Positions 1-8,818 of a stretch of 64,000 nt of DNA are shown here, piece after piece. The DNA is from WTFY01 sp011523795 (lineage in GTDB: Bacteria > Pseudomonadota > Gammaproteobacteria > UBA4575): assembly GCA_965207475.1 (NCBI GenBank), contig OZ242278.1:992001-1056000 (forward strand). The letters run 5' to 3'. The translations under genes and the position numbers were made by a program. The notes below the pieces were generated by a model, which was given only the letters and a program-made list of their open reading frames with translations, ran no database searches and was not told the origin of the DNA. The stretch's first letter is position 1. Each line of letters begins with the position of its first letter.

Positions 1-1680
1 GCAGCCGATCTTGCGGATGATCTCCTAAAGCTGGAACAGGGCTTGAATGAATCCCGCTGTGAACACCTGAGCACCTCGGACGTATCACCCCTGCGTCACA
101 TGGTTGACACTTTCGGATTCCGTGCAGCCAGCCTTGACCTGCGTGAAAACACAACCGTTACCAACAGCGTACTTTCCGAAATCTGGCGCACCTTGCATCA
201 AAAAACACATATCGACGTTCCAGATTTCAAGTCTGATGAATGGAAGGAATGGATTAAGAGTGAACTGCTGCAGCCCTTGCGGGTGATTCCGAACATCAAT
301 GCACTATCCGATCAGGCACGCAACACACTCGCCATGCTTGAGCAAGTCAAGCACTATAGAAGTAAGCTAGACTCTAAGTCCTTTGGCACCTTTATACTGA
401 GTACTACCCATACATCCGTTGATGTGTTGGGCGCTTATCTCTTGGCGAAGTATGCGGGCTTGTTCACAGACACTGCTGGCCTGGAAGCTTGCAGGATTCT
501 CATAGTCCCTTTGCTGGAGTCCTTCGAAGACCTCAAAAATGGACCAGCCATTCTCAATGAATTACTGGAATACGGCTTCGTGAAACGCACGATAAGGAAA
601 CACGGAGGTGCACAGGAAGTCATGGTCGGCTATTCCGATTCGAACAAGGACGGCGGATTCCTCACTTCTAACTGGATGATCAGCAAGGCACAAATCCTCA
701 TCAGGGAAGCAGGCAGCAAGCATAAGGTACCTATTTCATTTTTCCACGGTCGCGGTGGCTCTGTCAGCCGTGGTGGTGCCCCAAGTGGGCGGGCTATCGC
801 AGCACAGCCTGCAGGCACAATTGATGGCCGTATGCGGGTCACTGAACAAGGTGAGGTCGTGTCATACAAGTATGCAAACCGCGGATTTGCAGAAGAACAA
901 ATGGAGATTCTAGCCTCAAGTGCGCTCACACATACCCTCATGTCCGGTAAAGACCCTGCCTACCAGACCAGCCCTGAACTGGATGAAGCCATGGAAGCAC
1001 TTTCTGGAACCGCATACGTTACGTACCGCAGATTCATAGAAACACCTGGTCTGATAGAGTTTTATCAACAGGCTAGTCCGGTAGAGGAGCTGTCGCTCAT
1101 GAAAATCGGATCAAGGCCCCCTCGTAGATTCGGCGCTTCAACCCTAGCAGACCTGCGTGCAATTCCTTGGGTATTTGCCTGGACACAGAACCGCCTTTTG
1201 GTGCCGGGCTGGTATGGAGCTGGAAGCAGCTTTGAACAACTGATTGCCATCCGGGGAGAGCTCGGGAAAGAACTCCTGCAGGAATTGTACAATCGGCATT
1301 TATTATTCAGGCTGATACTGGACAGTGTTGAAAAAACATTATTGCTAGTCGACCTGGAAGTAGCAGAAAAATATGCAGAACTCGTGACAAATGTTCATTT
1401 CTGCAGAACAATCTTGTCGGACATCCAGTCCGAGTATTCCCGGACCAAGAAATTTGTTTTACAGATTACGGGAGAGGATGAACTTTGCGACCGCTTTCCA
1501 AATTTCAAGCGGCATTTTGGCCGGCGTCTAAAGTTCTTGAATCAGGTTGGTATCGAACAAGCCGAGTTAATCAGGAAATTCCGTGCCGTTGAGTCCAGCG
1601 CCCAAGACAGGCAGAATGTGCTGGTCTCTCTGCTGCTGTCAATCAACTGTGTTGCAGCTGGCATTGGCAGTACCGGCTAG
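1..1680 (+). CDS. ppc: Phosphoenolpyruvate carboxylase, C-terminal part (5' end outside window)
   Basis: The reading frame is open from base 1, so the gene begins to the left; about 559 C-terminal residues are present of a family usually near 900. The enzyme carboxylates PEP to oxaloacetate. Seen: a SLDLRENT block (family LDLRQNS), VMVGYSDSNKDGG (family SDSGKDAG), the glycine-rich FHGRGGSVSRGGAP loop with the catalytic Arg, and a GEVVSYKYANRG block. The catalytic His of the TAHPTE motif would lie upstream and cannot be checked. The C-terminus reads GSTG where many family members end NTG. The adjacent mtdA suggests it serves the serine cycle, as PEPC does in methylotrophs; that role is inferred. 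Confidence 0.95.
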   Translation, partial: AADLADDLLKLEQGLNESRCEHLSTSDVSPLRHMVDTFGFRAASLDLRENTTVTNSVLSEIWRTLHQKTHIDVPDFKSDEWKEWIKSELLQPLRVIPNINALSDQARNTLAMLEQVKHYRSKLDSKSFGTFILSTTHTSVDVLGAYLLAKYAGLFTDTAGLEACRILIVPLLESFEDLKNGPAILNELLEYGFVKRTIRKHGGAQEVMVGYSDSNKDGGFLTSNWMISKAQILIREAGSKHKVPISFFHGRGGSVSRGGAPSGRAIAAQPAGTIDGRMRVTEQGEVVSYKYANRGFAEEQMEILASSALTHTLMSGKDPAYQTSPELDEAMEALSGTAYVTYRRFIETPGLIEFYQQASPVEELSLMKIGSRPPRRFGASTLADLRAIPWVFAWTQNRLLVPGWYGAGSSFEQLIAIRGELGKELLQELYNRHLLFRLILDSVEKTLLLVDLEVAEKYAELVTNVHFCRTILSDIQSEYSRTKKFVLQITGEDELCDRFPNFKRHFGRRLKFLNQVGIEQAELIRKFRAVESSAQDRQNVLVSLLLSINCVAAGIGSTG

Positions 1681-1715
1681 CCCTGTCGCTCAGCAGCAAC
1701 TTCCAGCAAGTATCC

Positions 1716-2582
1716 ATGAAAAAACTTTTATATCACTTTGATACTGATCTTGTTCCAAGTGTATTTGATTCAGTGGTCGCATATGATGGAGGTGCTGACC
1801 ACGTAACACAATATGCAGGCATTCATGAAGATAACTGTTCAAAGCTGGTCGAAGGTGCCATATACACGAGGGCGCCTAAACATAAAAAAAATACAGCAAT
1901 ATTCATAGGAGGAAGTGACTTGGCTGCTGGTCAGTCGTTGCTCGAAGCTGTACAACGTAATTTCTTTCAGAATTTTCGAGTGTCCGTAATGCTCGACAGC
2001 AGTGGATGTAATACCACTGCAGCGGCTAGCGTGGCGTTGATCAGTCGAACCACATCTCTGCAAGACAAAATCGCGGTAGTCCTGGCTGGTACAGGACCGG
2101 TAGGCCAACGTGTAGCAATGCTTCTGGCGCAAAGCGGTGCAAAGGTTCGACTGACTTCACGTAAACAAGAACGCTCGATAGCAGCCTGCAGCGAGATGGC
2201 CAAAAGATTCGGGGTCTCCCTCGAACCGATAGAAGCCAGCGATACCAATTCCATTACGACAGCTCTGGAAGGTGCCCAGATAGTATTTGGTGCTGGCAAG
2301 GCAGGAATCCAGCTGCTTGAGGCAAGCCATTGGCAGCAACATGCTACGATAGAAGTTCTAGCAGACGTCAATACATATGGTTCACCCGGTTTTGAAGGCA
2401 TCCTAATGACTGACCACGACATGGAAAGATTTGGCAAGAGAATATTTGGAGGACTAGGAATTGGGGCCTTAAAGCTCAAGCTTCATCGTGCTTGCGTTGA
2501 AAAGCTGTTTGCTTCCAATGATCATGTTTTGGACGCTGACATGATTTACGAAATTGCCCTGGATATGGCACATTCCGAATGA
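1716..2582 (+). CDS. mtdA: NADP-dependent methylene-H4F/H4MPT dehydrogenase (MtdA)
   Basis: 288 residues, the usual family length. Oxidises methylene-tetrahydrofolate or methylene-tetrahydromethanopterin with NADP in cytoplasmic C1 metabolism. Seen: N-terminal FDTDLVPSVFD and AYDGGADH blocks, a DSSGCNTTAAA block, the nucleotide-binding VVLAGTGPVGQ loop near residue 123, and FGGLGIGALKLKLHRAC near the C-terminus, all as I recall them in Methylobacterium MtdA. It starts 36 bp after ppc on the same strand, so the two are probably cotranscribed. MtdB, the H4MPT-specific relative, is the alternative; the match to MtdA is closer. It marks a methylotroph. Confidence 0.88.
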   Translation: MKKLLYHFDTDLVPSVFDSVVAYDGGADHVTQYAGIHEDNCSKLVEGAIYTRAPKHKKNTAIFIGGSDLAAGQSLLEAVQRNFFQNFRVSVMLDSSGCNTTAAASVALISRTTSLQDKIAVVLAGTGPVGQRVAMLLAQSGAKVRLTSRKQERSIAACSEMAKRFGVSLEPIEASDTNSITTALEGAQIVFGAGKAGIQLLEASHWQQHATIEVLADVNTYGSPGFEGILMTDHDMERFGKRIFGGLGIGALKLKLHRACVEKLFASNDHVLDADMIYEIALDMAHSE

Positions 2583-2583
2583 C

Positions 2584-3735
2584 ATGAAAGCCTTACCTCC
2601 CAAGCTGCTTGAAATGATAGGGCAACTGGTTGCCATCCCCTCTGTCAGCAGCATCCAGCCACATTTAGACACGAGTAATAGACCCGTCATAGATTGCCTA
2701 GCAAACTGGCTTGACGACCTTGGATTTCAAATAGAGATAATTCCCTCATCGGAGAGTAAGGCTAACCTGATTGCATGGATAGGAGAAGGTGAAGATGGGC
2801 TGGCATTGTCTGGACATACTGACACTGTAAATTATGACCAAAACGGATGGAAAACCGATCCATTCCGCGTGCAGCAGATTGACAGCCGTCTGTATGGACT
2901 GGGTACTTGCGATATGAAATCGTTTCTAGCGGTCGCAATTGAAGCAGCAAAAGATTTCGTAGGGAAAAATCTGAAGCAGCGTCTGACGATAATTGCCACA
3001 GCTGATGAAGAAAGTACTATGCAAGGCGTTCGTACCCTGGTTGAACAAAACAGGAAACTTGGCCGCTACTGCATCATTGGTGAACCAACAGACCTGACAC
3101 CTGTCCGTCAACACAAAGGTGTGTTCATGGAAGCGATTGCCCTTTACGGAAAGGCTGGTCATTCTAGTAATCCTGCTCTTGGGAAGAATGCATTGGACGG
3201 CATGCGGGCCGTGTTAAATGAGCTGGACCGATTTAGAAAGGAACTTGCTGAAAAATATGCCAACCATGATTTCATTGTGCCCATTCCTACGCTGAACCTT
3301 GGTCACATTCATGGCGGAGATAATCCGAATCGGATCTGTGCAGAATGTGAACTGCATATCGATTTACGCCTGCTACCGGGTATGCAAATCAGCACGCTGC
3401 GTAATGAATTGCACGAGCGTATCAACAAGACAATAGAAAGACTGGGGATTACCTGTAAATTCGAATCGCTGTTTGAAGGAGTCCCACCTTTTGAAATACC
3501 TCATGACTCAAAGATCGTTCTATTGGCAAGCGAGCAAACTCGCAAAAGCCCGGTATCAGTAACTTTCTCAACAGAGGCCCCGTTTTTCAATTCAATGGGA
3601 GTGGAGACGGTAGTGCTGGGCCCAGGTTCTATTAATCAAGCACATCAGGCGAACGAGTATATCTCACTCCCCTCACTTGACCCTGCAACTGAAATCCTGA
3701 AAAACATGATCCACACGATCTGCGTACAACCATAA
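2584..3735 (+). CDS. argE: Acetylornithine deacetylase (ArgE), M20 peptidase family
   Basis: Hydrolyses N-acetylornithine to ornithine and acetate in arginine synthesis; cytoplasmic metalloenzyme. 383 residues from the ATG at 2584, placed one base after the mtdA stop; an upstream in-frame ATG at 2554 would lie inside mtdA. Seen: metal and catalytic blocks LSGHTDTVN, GTCDMKSF and ATADEES, then GEPTDLTPV, a dimerisation domain with GKAGHSSNP, and a C-terminal NQAHQANEY block with a metal His. It closely follows mtdA and is probably in the same transcript. argA at 5881 supplies the acetylated pathway, though the two are separated by minus-strand genes. Confidence 0.92.
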   Translation: MKALPPKLLEMIGQLVAIPSVSSIQPHLDTSNRPVIDCLANWLDDLGFQIEIIPSSESKANLIAWIGEGEDGLALSGHTDTVNYDQNGWKTDPFRVQQIDSRLYGLGTCDMKSFLAVAIEAAKDFVGKNLKQRLTIIATADEESTMQGVRTLVEQNRKLGRYCIIGEPTDLTPVRQHKGVFMEAIALYGKAGHSSNPALGKNALDGMRAVLNELDRFRKELAEKYANHDFIVPIPTLNLGHIHGGDNPNRICAECELHIDLRLLPGMQISTLRNELHERINKTIERLGITCKFESLFEGVPPFEIPHDSKIVLLASEQTRKSPVSVTFSTEAPFFNSMGVETVVLGPGSINQAHQANEYISLPSLDPATEILKNMIHTICVQP

Positions 3736-3804
3736 CCAGGTACAGTTTTTCAACTAGTCCCTGAAAAACTTTTTGATACTGATAAATTCTTCCTTGTCTC
3801 CTAG

Positions 3805-4323
3805 TTAAATTTCGTTGGCAGGCTGCTTCTTGACATACACATCATTTTCCAGAAGGTAATCTGCCAACCTGTCTGCTTCGGCACTGATCTTGTCAGACAT
3901 CTTTTTCATGCATTCCACTATCGAGTATTCCAAAGGTATACCGACATTTCTTGACATCGCAATATGCACAATTTTGGATTCAATCCGGTCTACATCACGG
4001 ATTGACGGACTATAGCGACCTACGTCACGGTCATGGATTTCCAAAATGTTCTTGTGTATCACTCTCTCTTCATTCAGAAAGCGTTGTGTGAGCGTGGCTT
4101 CGAAGCCTTCCCGGTCAACTCCGTAATCTTCCTCATGACTTGTAAAAGGGCGTGAATAACACATAACAAGTGCAATTTTTAACGCCAGCTTGATTGTCAG
4201 GCTCAGTTCCGCATACGCCTCAATACCATTTTCCAGAATGAAATCTGCAAAATGCGAAAAGAGGCGCATGTCGACCTTGACAAGGTATGCCCGATATAAT
4301 TCAGGAGAATCTTTCAAGCTCAT
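3805..4323 (-). CDS. Unrecognised 172-residue protein
   Basis: I do not recognise this protein. It is 172 residues, has no signal peptide, and shows mostly helical, charged sequence with one mildly hydrophobic stretch near residues 41-56. Sequence near the C-terminus (residues 130-160) looks like an amphipathic helix. It converges with argE (69-bp gap) and has 256 gene-free bases upstream with a promoter-like TATAAT. Reality as a gene rests on length, a matching start, no competing frame and protein-like composition. No function is offered. Confidence 0.7.
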   Translation of the reverse strand: MSLKDSPELYRAYLVKVDMRLFSHFADFILENGIEAYAELSLTIKLALKIALVMCYSRPFTSHEEDYGVDREGFEATLTQRFLNEERVIHKNILEIHDRDVGRYSPSIRDVDRIESKIVHIAMSRNVGIPLEYSIVECMKKMSDKISAEADRLADYLLENDVYVKKQPANEI

Positions 4324-4392
4324 GGCAAACAGGCTTTTCAGGTGGCAGTGCCAAATTACTAATCCTCAGTTAATAAGTTAGTGTCTGCACAC

Positions 4393-4415
4393 ATTATAAG
4401 TCAGGACTGTCTGAC
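4393..4415 (-). promoter_or_regulatory. Possible -10 box beside a GTCAG/CTGAC inverted repeat
   Basis: Read on the minus strand, a perfect TATAAT lies at 4398-4393, about 70 bases before the start of the 172-residue gene. The inverted repeat GTCAG-N6-CTGAC (4400-4415) lies immediately upstream, where a regulator could overlap the promoter. No good -35 hexamer is seen at 16-18 bp; TTGGTC sits only 14 bp away. The promoter is therefore tentative. Confidence 0.35.
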
Positions 4416-4579
4416 CAACCCCAAACTGCTGCAGCGGAATCGATAAATAGATTCGAGTGTCAAGCCATAATCAGTCATGGATTCCTGTTCTACTGGTCAA
4501 CTTGCCCAGATGTTGCTGACTCATAGCAGTTCTGGCTTTATCGCAGTTATGAACTATGTTGCTGGTCTGCGATCAGAAC

Positions 4580-4966
4580 TCAGCGGTTTTTGCTTTTGAA
4601 AAATCGTTCGAATCGCAATTTATATATGTTCCCCTGCGAGATTACTTCGCTTTCCACCAGACTTGCCGATTCCTCATCTTCGCGAGTCGACAAGACACGT
4701 GCAGTATCGTTGTCCTGACAGGCTACTGGACTGAAATCATGGTTGTGGTAGTCCTGAGAAGTGCATGGACGAAAGCCCGGGAAAAATTTCGACTCAAATA
4801 CAGTGACAGCTTTAACTTCTGTAGCCTGCATCGATGGGTCTTCCTTTTGGGCTGGCGGTGCATCCAGAACTATCTCCGGGGGCTGGCTGATATCTTTAGG
4901 TTCATCAGCAGTCAAGGCTGCAGTCCAGAGCATGGCCAACAGAAATACAAGGGTTAACCTGACCAT
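4580..4966 (-). CDS. Unrecognised exported protein, 128 residues
   Basis: I do not recognise this protein. The start at 4966 is chosen because AAGGAGG lies 8 bases upstream and the product then opens with a classic signal peptide (M-V-R, hydrophobic LTLVFLLAMLW, then TAALTA before acidic mature sequence). The mature part is proline- and acid-rich at first (residues 20-45), contains two cysteines (PCTS and VACQ) that could form a disulfide, and ends basic (RFFKSKNR). It is 19 bp behind the other exported-protein gene, so the two form an operon. Location is likely periplasm or outside the cell. Confidence 0.72.
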   Translation of the reverse strand: MVRLTLVFLLAMLWTAALTADEPKDISQPPEIVLDAPPAQKEDPSMQATEVKAVTVFESKFFPGFRPCTSQDYHNHDFSPVACQDNDTARVLSTREDEESASLVESEVISQGNIYKLRFERFFKSKNR

Positions 4967-4985
4967 AATCACCCCTCCTTGACAC

Positions 4986-5681
4986 CTACAACTCTTCATG
5001 ACTGCGCCTTGTAATTTCATCCTCTATGACTGCAATTGCACGTTCAAGCTCTTCAATCGAGTAACTATCTTGTACGAGGTATCTGTTATCCTCAACCTTG
5101 GAATAGGAATCCGCCATCTCCTTTTGATACCTGCCTATCAGTGTATCAGGATTTTTCATGTCGGCAATTATCCGCTTTTGGATTTCAGGGTTTTCACTGA
5201 ATTTAAACATCATAGACATATAGACAGCCGAAAACCGAAAGTCATACGATTTATAGTCTTCCAAGTCGTGCACATGATTTCGGGCATCCCTAATTACCCT
5301 GTCGAATGTATCCCTGTAACCGAGTAAAGCAGTTCGAAACTCTCCCGTTATCTGGTATTTTTCAATCAAGCCAGGTATGACTTCTACAATACGCAGGCGC
5401 TTGTCATCATGCTCAAAAATAATTTCAAGAAATTTTTGTCTGGCAATATCGGGGGTGCCACTCATACGTTGGATGACGGCTAGGTCCTGTATGCGTGCAG
5501 CCTTCTCAGCTTCCAGCTGCTTCAAGCTCATTTGCCCGAGATCACCCGGGGCTGAATAGATCATCTCTATTCGATCAAGAATTGGAGATTTGACTGTTTC
5601 GCCCCCAGCAAAGCCCAGAATACTGGCCACAGCAAGCTGTAAGAAAACCAGGCCTCTTATACATGGTGAAACGCTTAGCAT
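4986..5681 (-). CDS. Unrecognised exported protein, 231 residues
   Basis: I do not recognise this protein. The N-terminus is a likely signal peptide (LVFLQLAVASILGFAGG, cleavage near residue 27), and AAGGA sits 7 bases before the ATG. The mature region is alpha-helical and charged, with a Q-M-S-L-K-Q-L-E-A-E-K coiled-coil-like stretch around residue 52 and an acidic-basic C-terminus. There is no lipobox and no further membrane segment. It is the first gene of a two-gene operon with the exported protein at 4580. It diverges from argA with 199 bp between them. Confidence 0.75.
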   Translation of the reverse strand: MLSVSPCIRGLVFLQLAVASILGFAGGETVKSPILDRIEMIYSAPGDLGQMSLKQLEAEKAARIQDLAVIQRMSGTPDIARQKFLEIIFEHDDKRLRIVEVIPGLIEKYQITGEFRTALLGYRDTFDRVIRDARNHVHDLEDYKSYDFRFSAVYMSMMFKFSENPEIQKRIIADMKNPDTLIGRYQKEMADSYSKVEDNRYLVQDSYSIEELERAIAVIEDEITRRSHEEL

Positions 5682-5880
5682 TCTCTATTCCTTATGTATA
5701 AAATACAGTCGCAGACTCAATAGTACTATCTTCGACAAGTCTTGGCTTGTCTATTGTAGGACTGAGGTGATGCCTGAGATAGGACTATAAGCCTGCCAAG
5801 GAACCTTGCCTGCATAGTTTATAAGCTCACCCCTGACAGATTTCTTCAAATATCACACACGTGCCGTTGCAGAATCAACT

Positions 5881-7197
5881 ATGAGCAGCAATTCCCTGTT
5901 TCTGCCAGAAAGGTTCCGGGAAGTTGCCCACTATATTCATACTCATCACGGCAAAACATTTGTTGTTTATTTAAGTGGTAATGTCCTGTCTGAAAGTATC
6001 ACTTTGACAGCACTCATCCAGGACTTGGCGCTGATTCACACACTTGGAGTCAAGCTTGTGCTGGTATTGGACCTAAACACATTAATCCAACAAGATGCAA
6101 AGGAGCGAGACAGCAGCCTCTCGCATGACAACAGACTTCTGACACACCCTGGCAGTATCAGACAGGCCCACAACGCTGCTGATGAAATGCTAGATAACCT
6201 GGTAGCACTCTTCGATGCGAGTCTGGTCAATACTCCTTTGTCCACAATCAAGCCGAAAATTGCATTCGACGATTTCATACATATAGAACCCTCAGATTTC
6301 CGGAAAAAGAAATATGCCTCACACCGTGTGAAATACAGCATCGCAAAATCACTCATACAAAGGCAACTTGTTCAGAACAATATTATCGTTATTGTGCCGC
6401 TTGTTTCCTCTTCAACACAACCGAGGTATTTGCTGGAAGGGGTGCAAGTAGCAATGCATACTGCAAGTGTGCTGGAGAGTAGCAAACTCATTTTGATGCT
6501 GAAAGACTTCAGGCTGGAGGACAGTACATCACAAGGAGAGGATCATTATGACATTCATCAGGCAAGAAGACTTGCAGATGAATTGCCAGGATCAGAACTG
6601 CATGCAAAGCGCTGCCTGAACATTGCGATTCAGGCTTGCAAGGAAAATGTCAAACGAGTCCATCTGGTCGATGCTGGAAAACCTGGCATGTTACTGCAGG
6701 AACTGTACAGTCTAGACGGTGCAGCCACACTGGTCACCGCGCAAGAATACGATGAGATCCGGCCGGCAAGCTGCCATGACATAGACGGTATAATGAAGCT
6801 CATACAGCCATTCATTGAAACGGGAGCACTAGTACCGCGTTCTCGCAGACAGCTTGAATCCGAAGTCAGCCTTTTTGACGTGATCGAGCGTGATGGTGTG
6901 CTGCTGACTTGTGGTACGTTATACACATTTCCGGAAGAAAATGCCGCCGAGGTGGGTTGTCTTGCGGTTCATCCAGAATATCAATCCATAGGACGTGGCA
7001 GCAAAATGTTGAGGCACCTACAAAACAAAGCCTGCAAGGCTGGTTTCAGCAAGCTTTTTGTACTCACAACACAAACTGAAAACTGGTTTCTAGAGCAAGG
7101 TTTCATACCGGCAGATTTCGAAGAACTGCCGGTCAAGAAACGCTCACTCTACGATCCCCTGCGCAATTCCAAGGTGTACTTCAAAACGATTCGATAA
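5881..7197 (+). CDS. argA: N-acetylglutamate synthase (ArgA)
   Basis: Acetylates glutamate with acetyl-CoA, the first step of arginine synthesis. 438 residues, the usual length for the two-domain gammaproteobacterial enzyme. Residues about 1-280 form an amino-acid-kinase-like domain (FVVYLSGNVLS opening; LVDAGKPGMLLQELYS near its end), usually the arginine-feedback site. Residues about 290-438 form a GNAT acetyltransferase domain with VGCLAVHPEYQSIGRGSKML as the acetyl-CoA loop, then LTTQTENWFLEQGF and a YDPLRNSKVY tail typical of ArgA. It is monocistronic by position. Confidence 0.95.
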   Translation: MSSNSLFLPERFREVAHYIHTHHGKTFVVYLSGNVLSESITLTALIQDLALIHTLGVKLVLVLDLNTLIQQDAKERDSSLSHDNRLLTHPGSIRQAHNAADEMLDNLVALFDASLVNTPLSTIKPKIAFDDFIHIEPSDFRKKKYASHRVKYSIAKSLIQRQLVQNNIIVIVPLVSSSTQPRYLLEGVQVAMHTASVLESSKLILMLKDFRLEDSTSQGEDHYDIHQARRLADELPGSELHAKRCLNIAIQACKENVKRVHLVDAGKPGMLLQELYSLDGAATLVTAQEYDEIRPASCHDIDGIMKLIQPFIETGALVPRSRRQLESEVSLFDVIERDGVLLTCGTLYTFPEENAAEVGCLAVHPEYQSIGRGSKMLRHLQNKACKAGFSKLFVLTTQTENWFLEQGFIPADFEELPVKKRSLYDPLRNSKVYFKTIR

Positions 7198-7289
7198 TCT
7201 AGACCCCAATGGGATGTTTTATTGAAAATCTTTGAACCAGTATACTAGACATTCATTCTGAACCCTGACACACGAGAGATCCGAAAACA

Positions 7290-7688
7290 ATGAAAACCAA
7301 TCCCGCCTTATTGATAAGTCTAGGTATTGTGGTTGGCATCTCACTTGCCAAGCTTATCGGCAACAACAATTTTTTATTGTTGATTACAACAGGCCTGATA
7401 ATTTTATTCTTAACCACTCCACCCATTTTGATAAAGCTGAGTCGCAGCCTTGTTTCCAAAAAACCAGGAAATTCGGCTACCCGCACACACGCTGAAGGAA
7501 CCGTGAAATGGTTCAATTACAAAAAAGGTTTCGGGTTTATTGAGCAGGAAAACGGTGTAGATGTTTTCGTACATCACAATTCCATTATTAATGGCAAGAA
7601 AAAGCCCTTGCGTGAAGGCCAAAAAGTCTCCATGGATATCGTCCAAAGCGATAAAGGGCCTCAGGCTGAAAACGTAAGTCTGCTTTAG
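7290..7688 (+). CDS. Membrane-anchored cold-shock-domain protein
   Basis: 132 residues. Two hydrophobic segments, about residues 7-23 and 28-48, make a membrane hairpin or paired helices. A basic linker (residues 50-66) leads to a complete cold-shock domain at about 67-132 with TVKWFNYKKGFGFI (RNP1) and DVFVHH (RNP2). Cold-shock domains bind single-stranded RNA or DNA. Here the domain is presumably held on the cytoplasmic face of the inner membrane, which is inferred. Most Csp proteins are about 70 residues and soluble. It stands alone between argA and amgK. Confidence 0.85.
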   Translation: MKTNPALLISLGIVVGISLAKLIGNNNFLLLITTGLIILFLTTPPILIKLSRSLVSKKPGNSATRTHAEGTVKWFNYKKGFGFIEQENGVDVFVHHNSIINGKKKPLREGQKVSMDIVQSDKGPQAENVSLL

Positions 7689-7834
7689 AAAAACTTCTGA
7701 ACAGGAAAATTTTCTTCAGCCCACGCCCAGACAGAAATCTTGTGACTGTCAGACTCCTGCGCCAACAGTAAGTTTTTGACACCTGCATCAGACAGTTCTG
7801 GAGATTATCTAAACTAATCCGTTTCCCATGGGAC

Positions 7835-8818
7835 ATGAATCCAGACCCACGTCTTCACCAGCTACATGAGTGGATAAAAGAAGTTACCGGAAATGTTTCC
7901 TGCACTCTTGAGCCAGTTTCCGGTGACGCAAGCTTCAGACGTTACTTTCGCTTCCAGTTAGAAAACGCTCAATTCATAGCCGTCGATTCCCCTCCAGAAA
8001 GGGAAGCAAACGAGTCATTCATTCAAATCACTCACCTGTTGGAAACTGCGGGTCTGCCTGTACCGCATATTCACTACAGCCTGCTGGAATTTGGTTATTT
8101 TATTCTGGATGATTTCGGAGATGTACTCCTGCTGGATACACTGAACGCTGAAAATGCAGATGCACTTTACGCTAATGCACTGGAAGCACTTACAGTAATC
8201 CAGCAAATTCCTGCTGACAGCCTACCCGATTATGACAAGCCTCTCTTGCAGCAGGAAATGGAACTTTTCCAGAACTGGTTTTTAGTCCGGCTACTTTCAG
8301 TTCAATTATCATCTTCTAGCTTGCAAGTGTTGAAAAAGGCATTCACCAATCTGGTCCATAACGCCCTCACTCAACCACAGGTGTTTGTACACCGAGATTA
8401 TCATTCTCGAAACTTGATGCAAATAGATACGGATTGGCCCGGGATTATAGATTATCAGGATGCCGTGCGTGGTCCTCTTACCTATGATGCAGTCTCCTTG
8501 CTCCGTGACTGCTATATTCAATGGCCACTGGACCAGACAGAAGCTTGGGCACTCAGCTACAAGAACCGGCTAGTGAAAAAAAATATTATCGATGACGTCA
8601 AAAACGAAATTTTCCTTAAGTGGTTCGACCTGATGGGAATCCAGCGACATCTGAAGGCGATCGGTATATTTTCTCGACTTAAACTGCGAGACGGGAAATC
8701 TTCATATCTACAAGATATTCCACGCACTCTGGATTACATCAAGGCTGTTGGGTCCAGATATCCTGAAACATCTGAGCTTGCCAGGTTTATTCGTGAAATG
8801 GTTTCATTCAAACCATGA
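7835..8818 (+). CDS. amgK: N-acetylmuramate/N-acetylglucosamine anomeric kinase (AmgK)
   Basis: Phosphorylates recovered MurNAc (and GlcNAc) at C1 in the MurU peptidoglycan-recycling route, which bypasses de novo UDP-MurNAc synthesis. 327 residues of the aminoglycoside-phosphotransferase fold: SGDASFRRYFRF near the N-terminus, catalytic VHRDYHSRNLM near residue 187, and a metal-binding IDYQDAVRGPLTYD block. The stop overlaps the murU start by 4 bases (ATGA), so translation is coupled. The name rests on the family pattern plus the murU neighbour; a generic phosphotransferase is the fallback. Confidence 0.88.
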   Translation: MNPDPRLHQLHEWIKEVTGNVSCTLEPVSGDASFRRYFRFQLENAQFIAVDSPPEREANESFIQITHLLETAGLPVPHIHYSLLEFGYFILDDFGDVLLLDTLNAENADALYANALEALTVIQQIPADSLPDYDKPLLQQEMELFQNWFLVRLLSVQLSSSSLQVLKKAFTNLVHNALTQPQVFVHRDYHSRNLMQIDTDWPGIIDYQDAVRGPLTYDAVSLLRDCYIQWPLDQTEAWALSYKNRLVKKNIIDDVKNEIFLKWFDLMGIQRHLKAIGIFSRLKLRDGKSSYLQDIPRTLDYIKAVGSRYPETSELARFIREMVSFKP

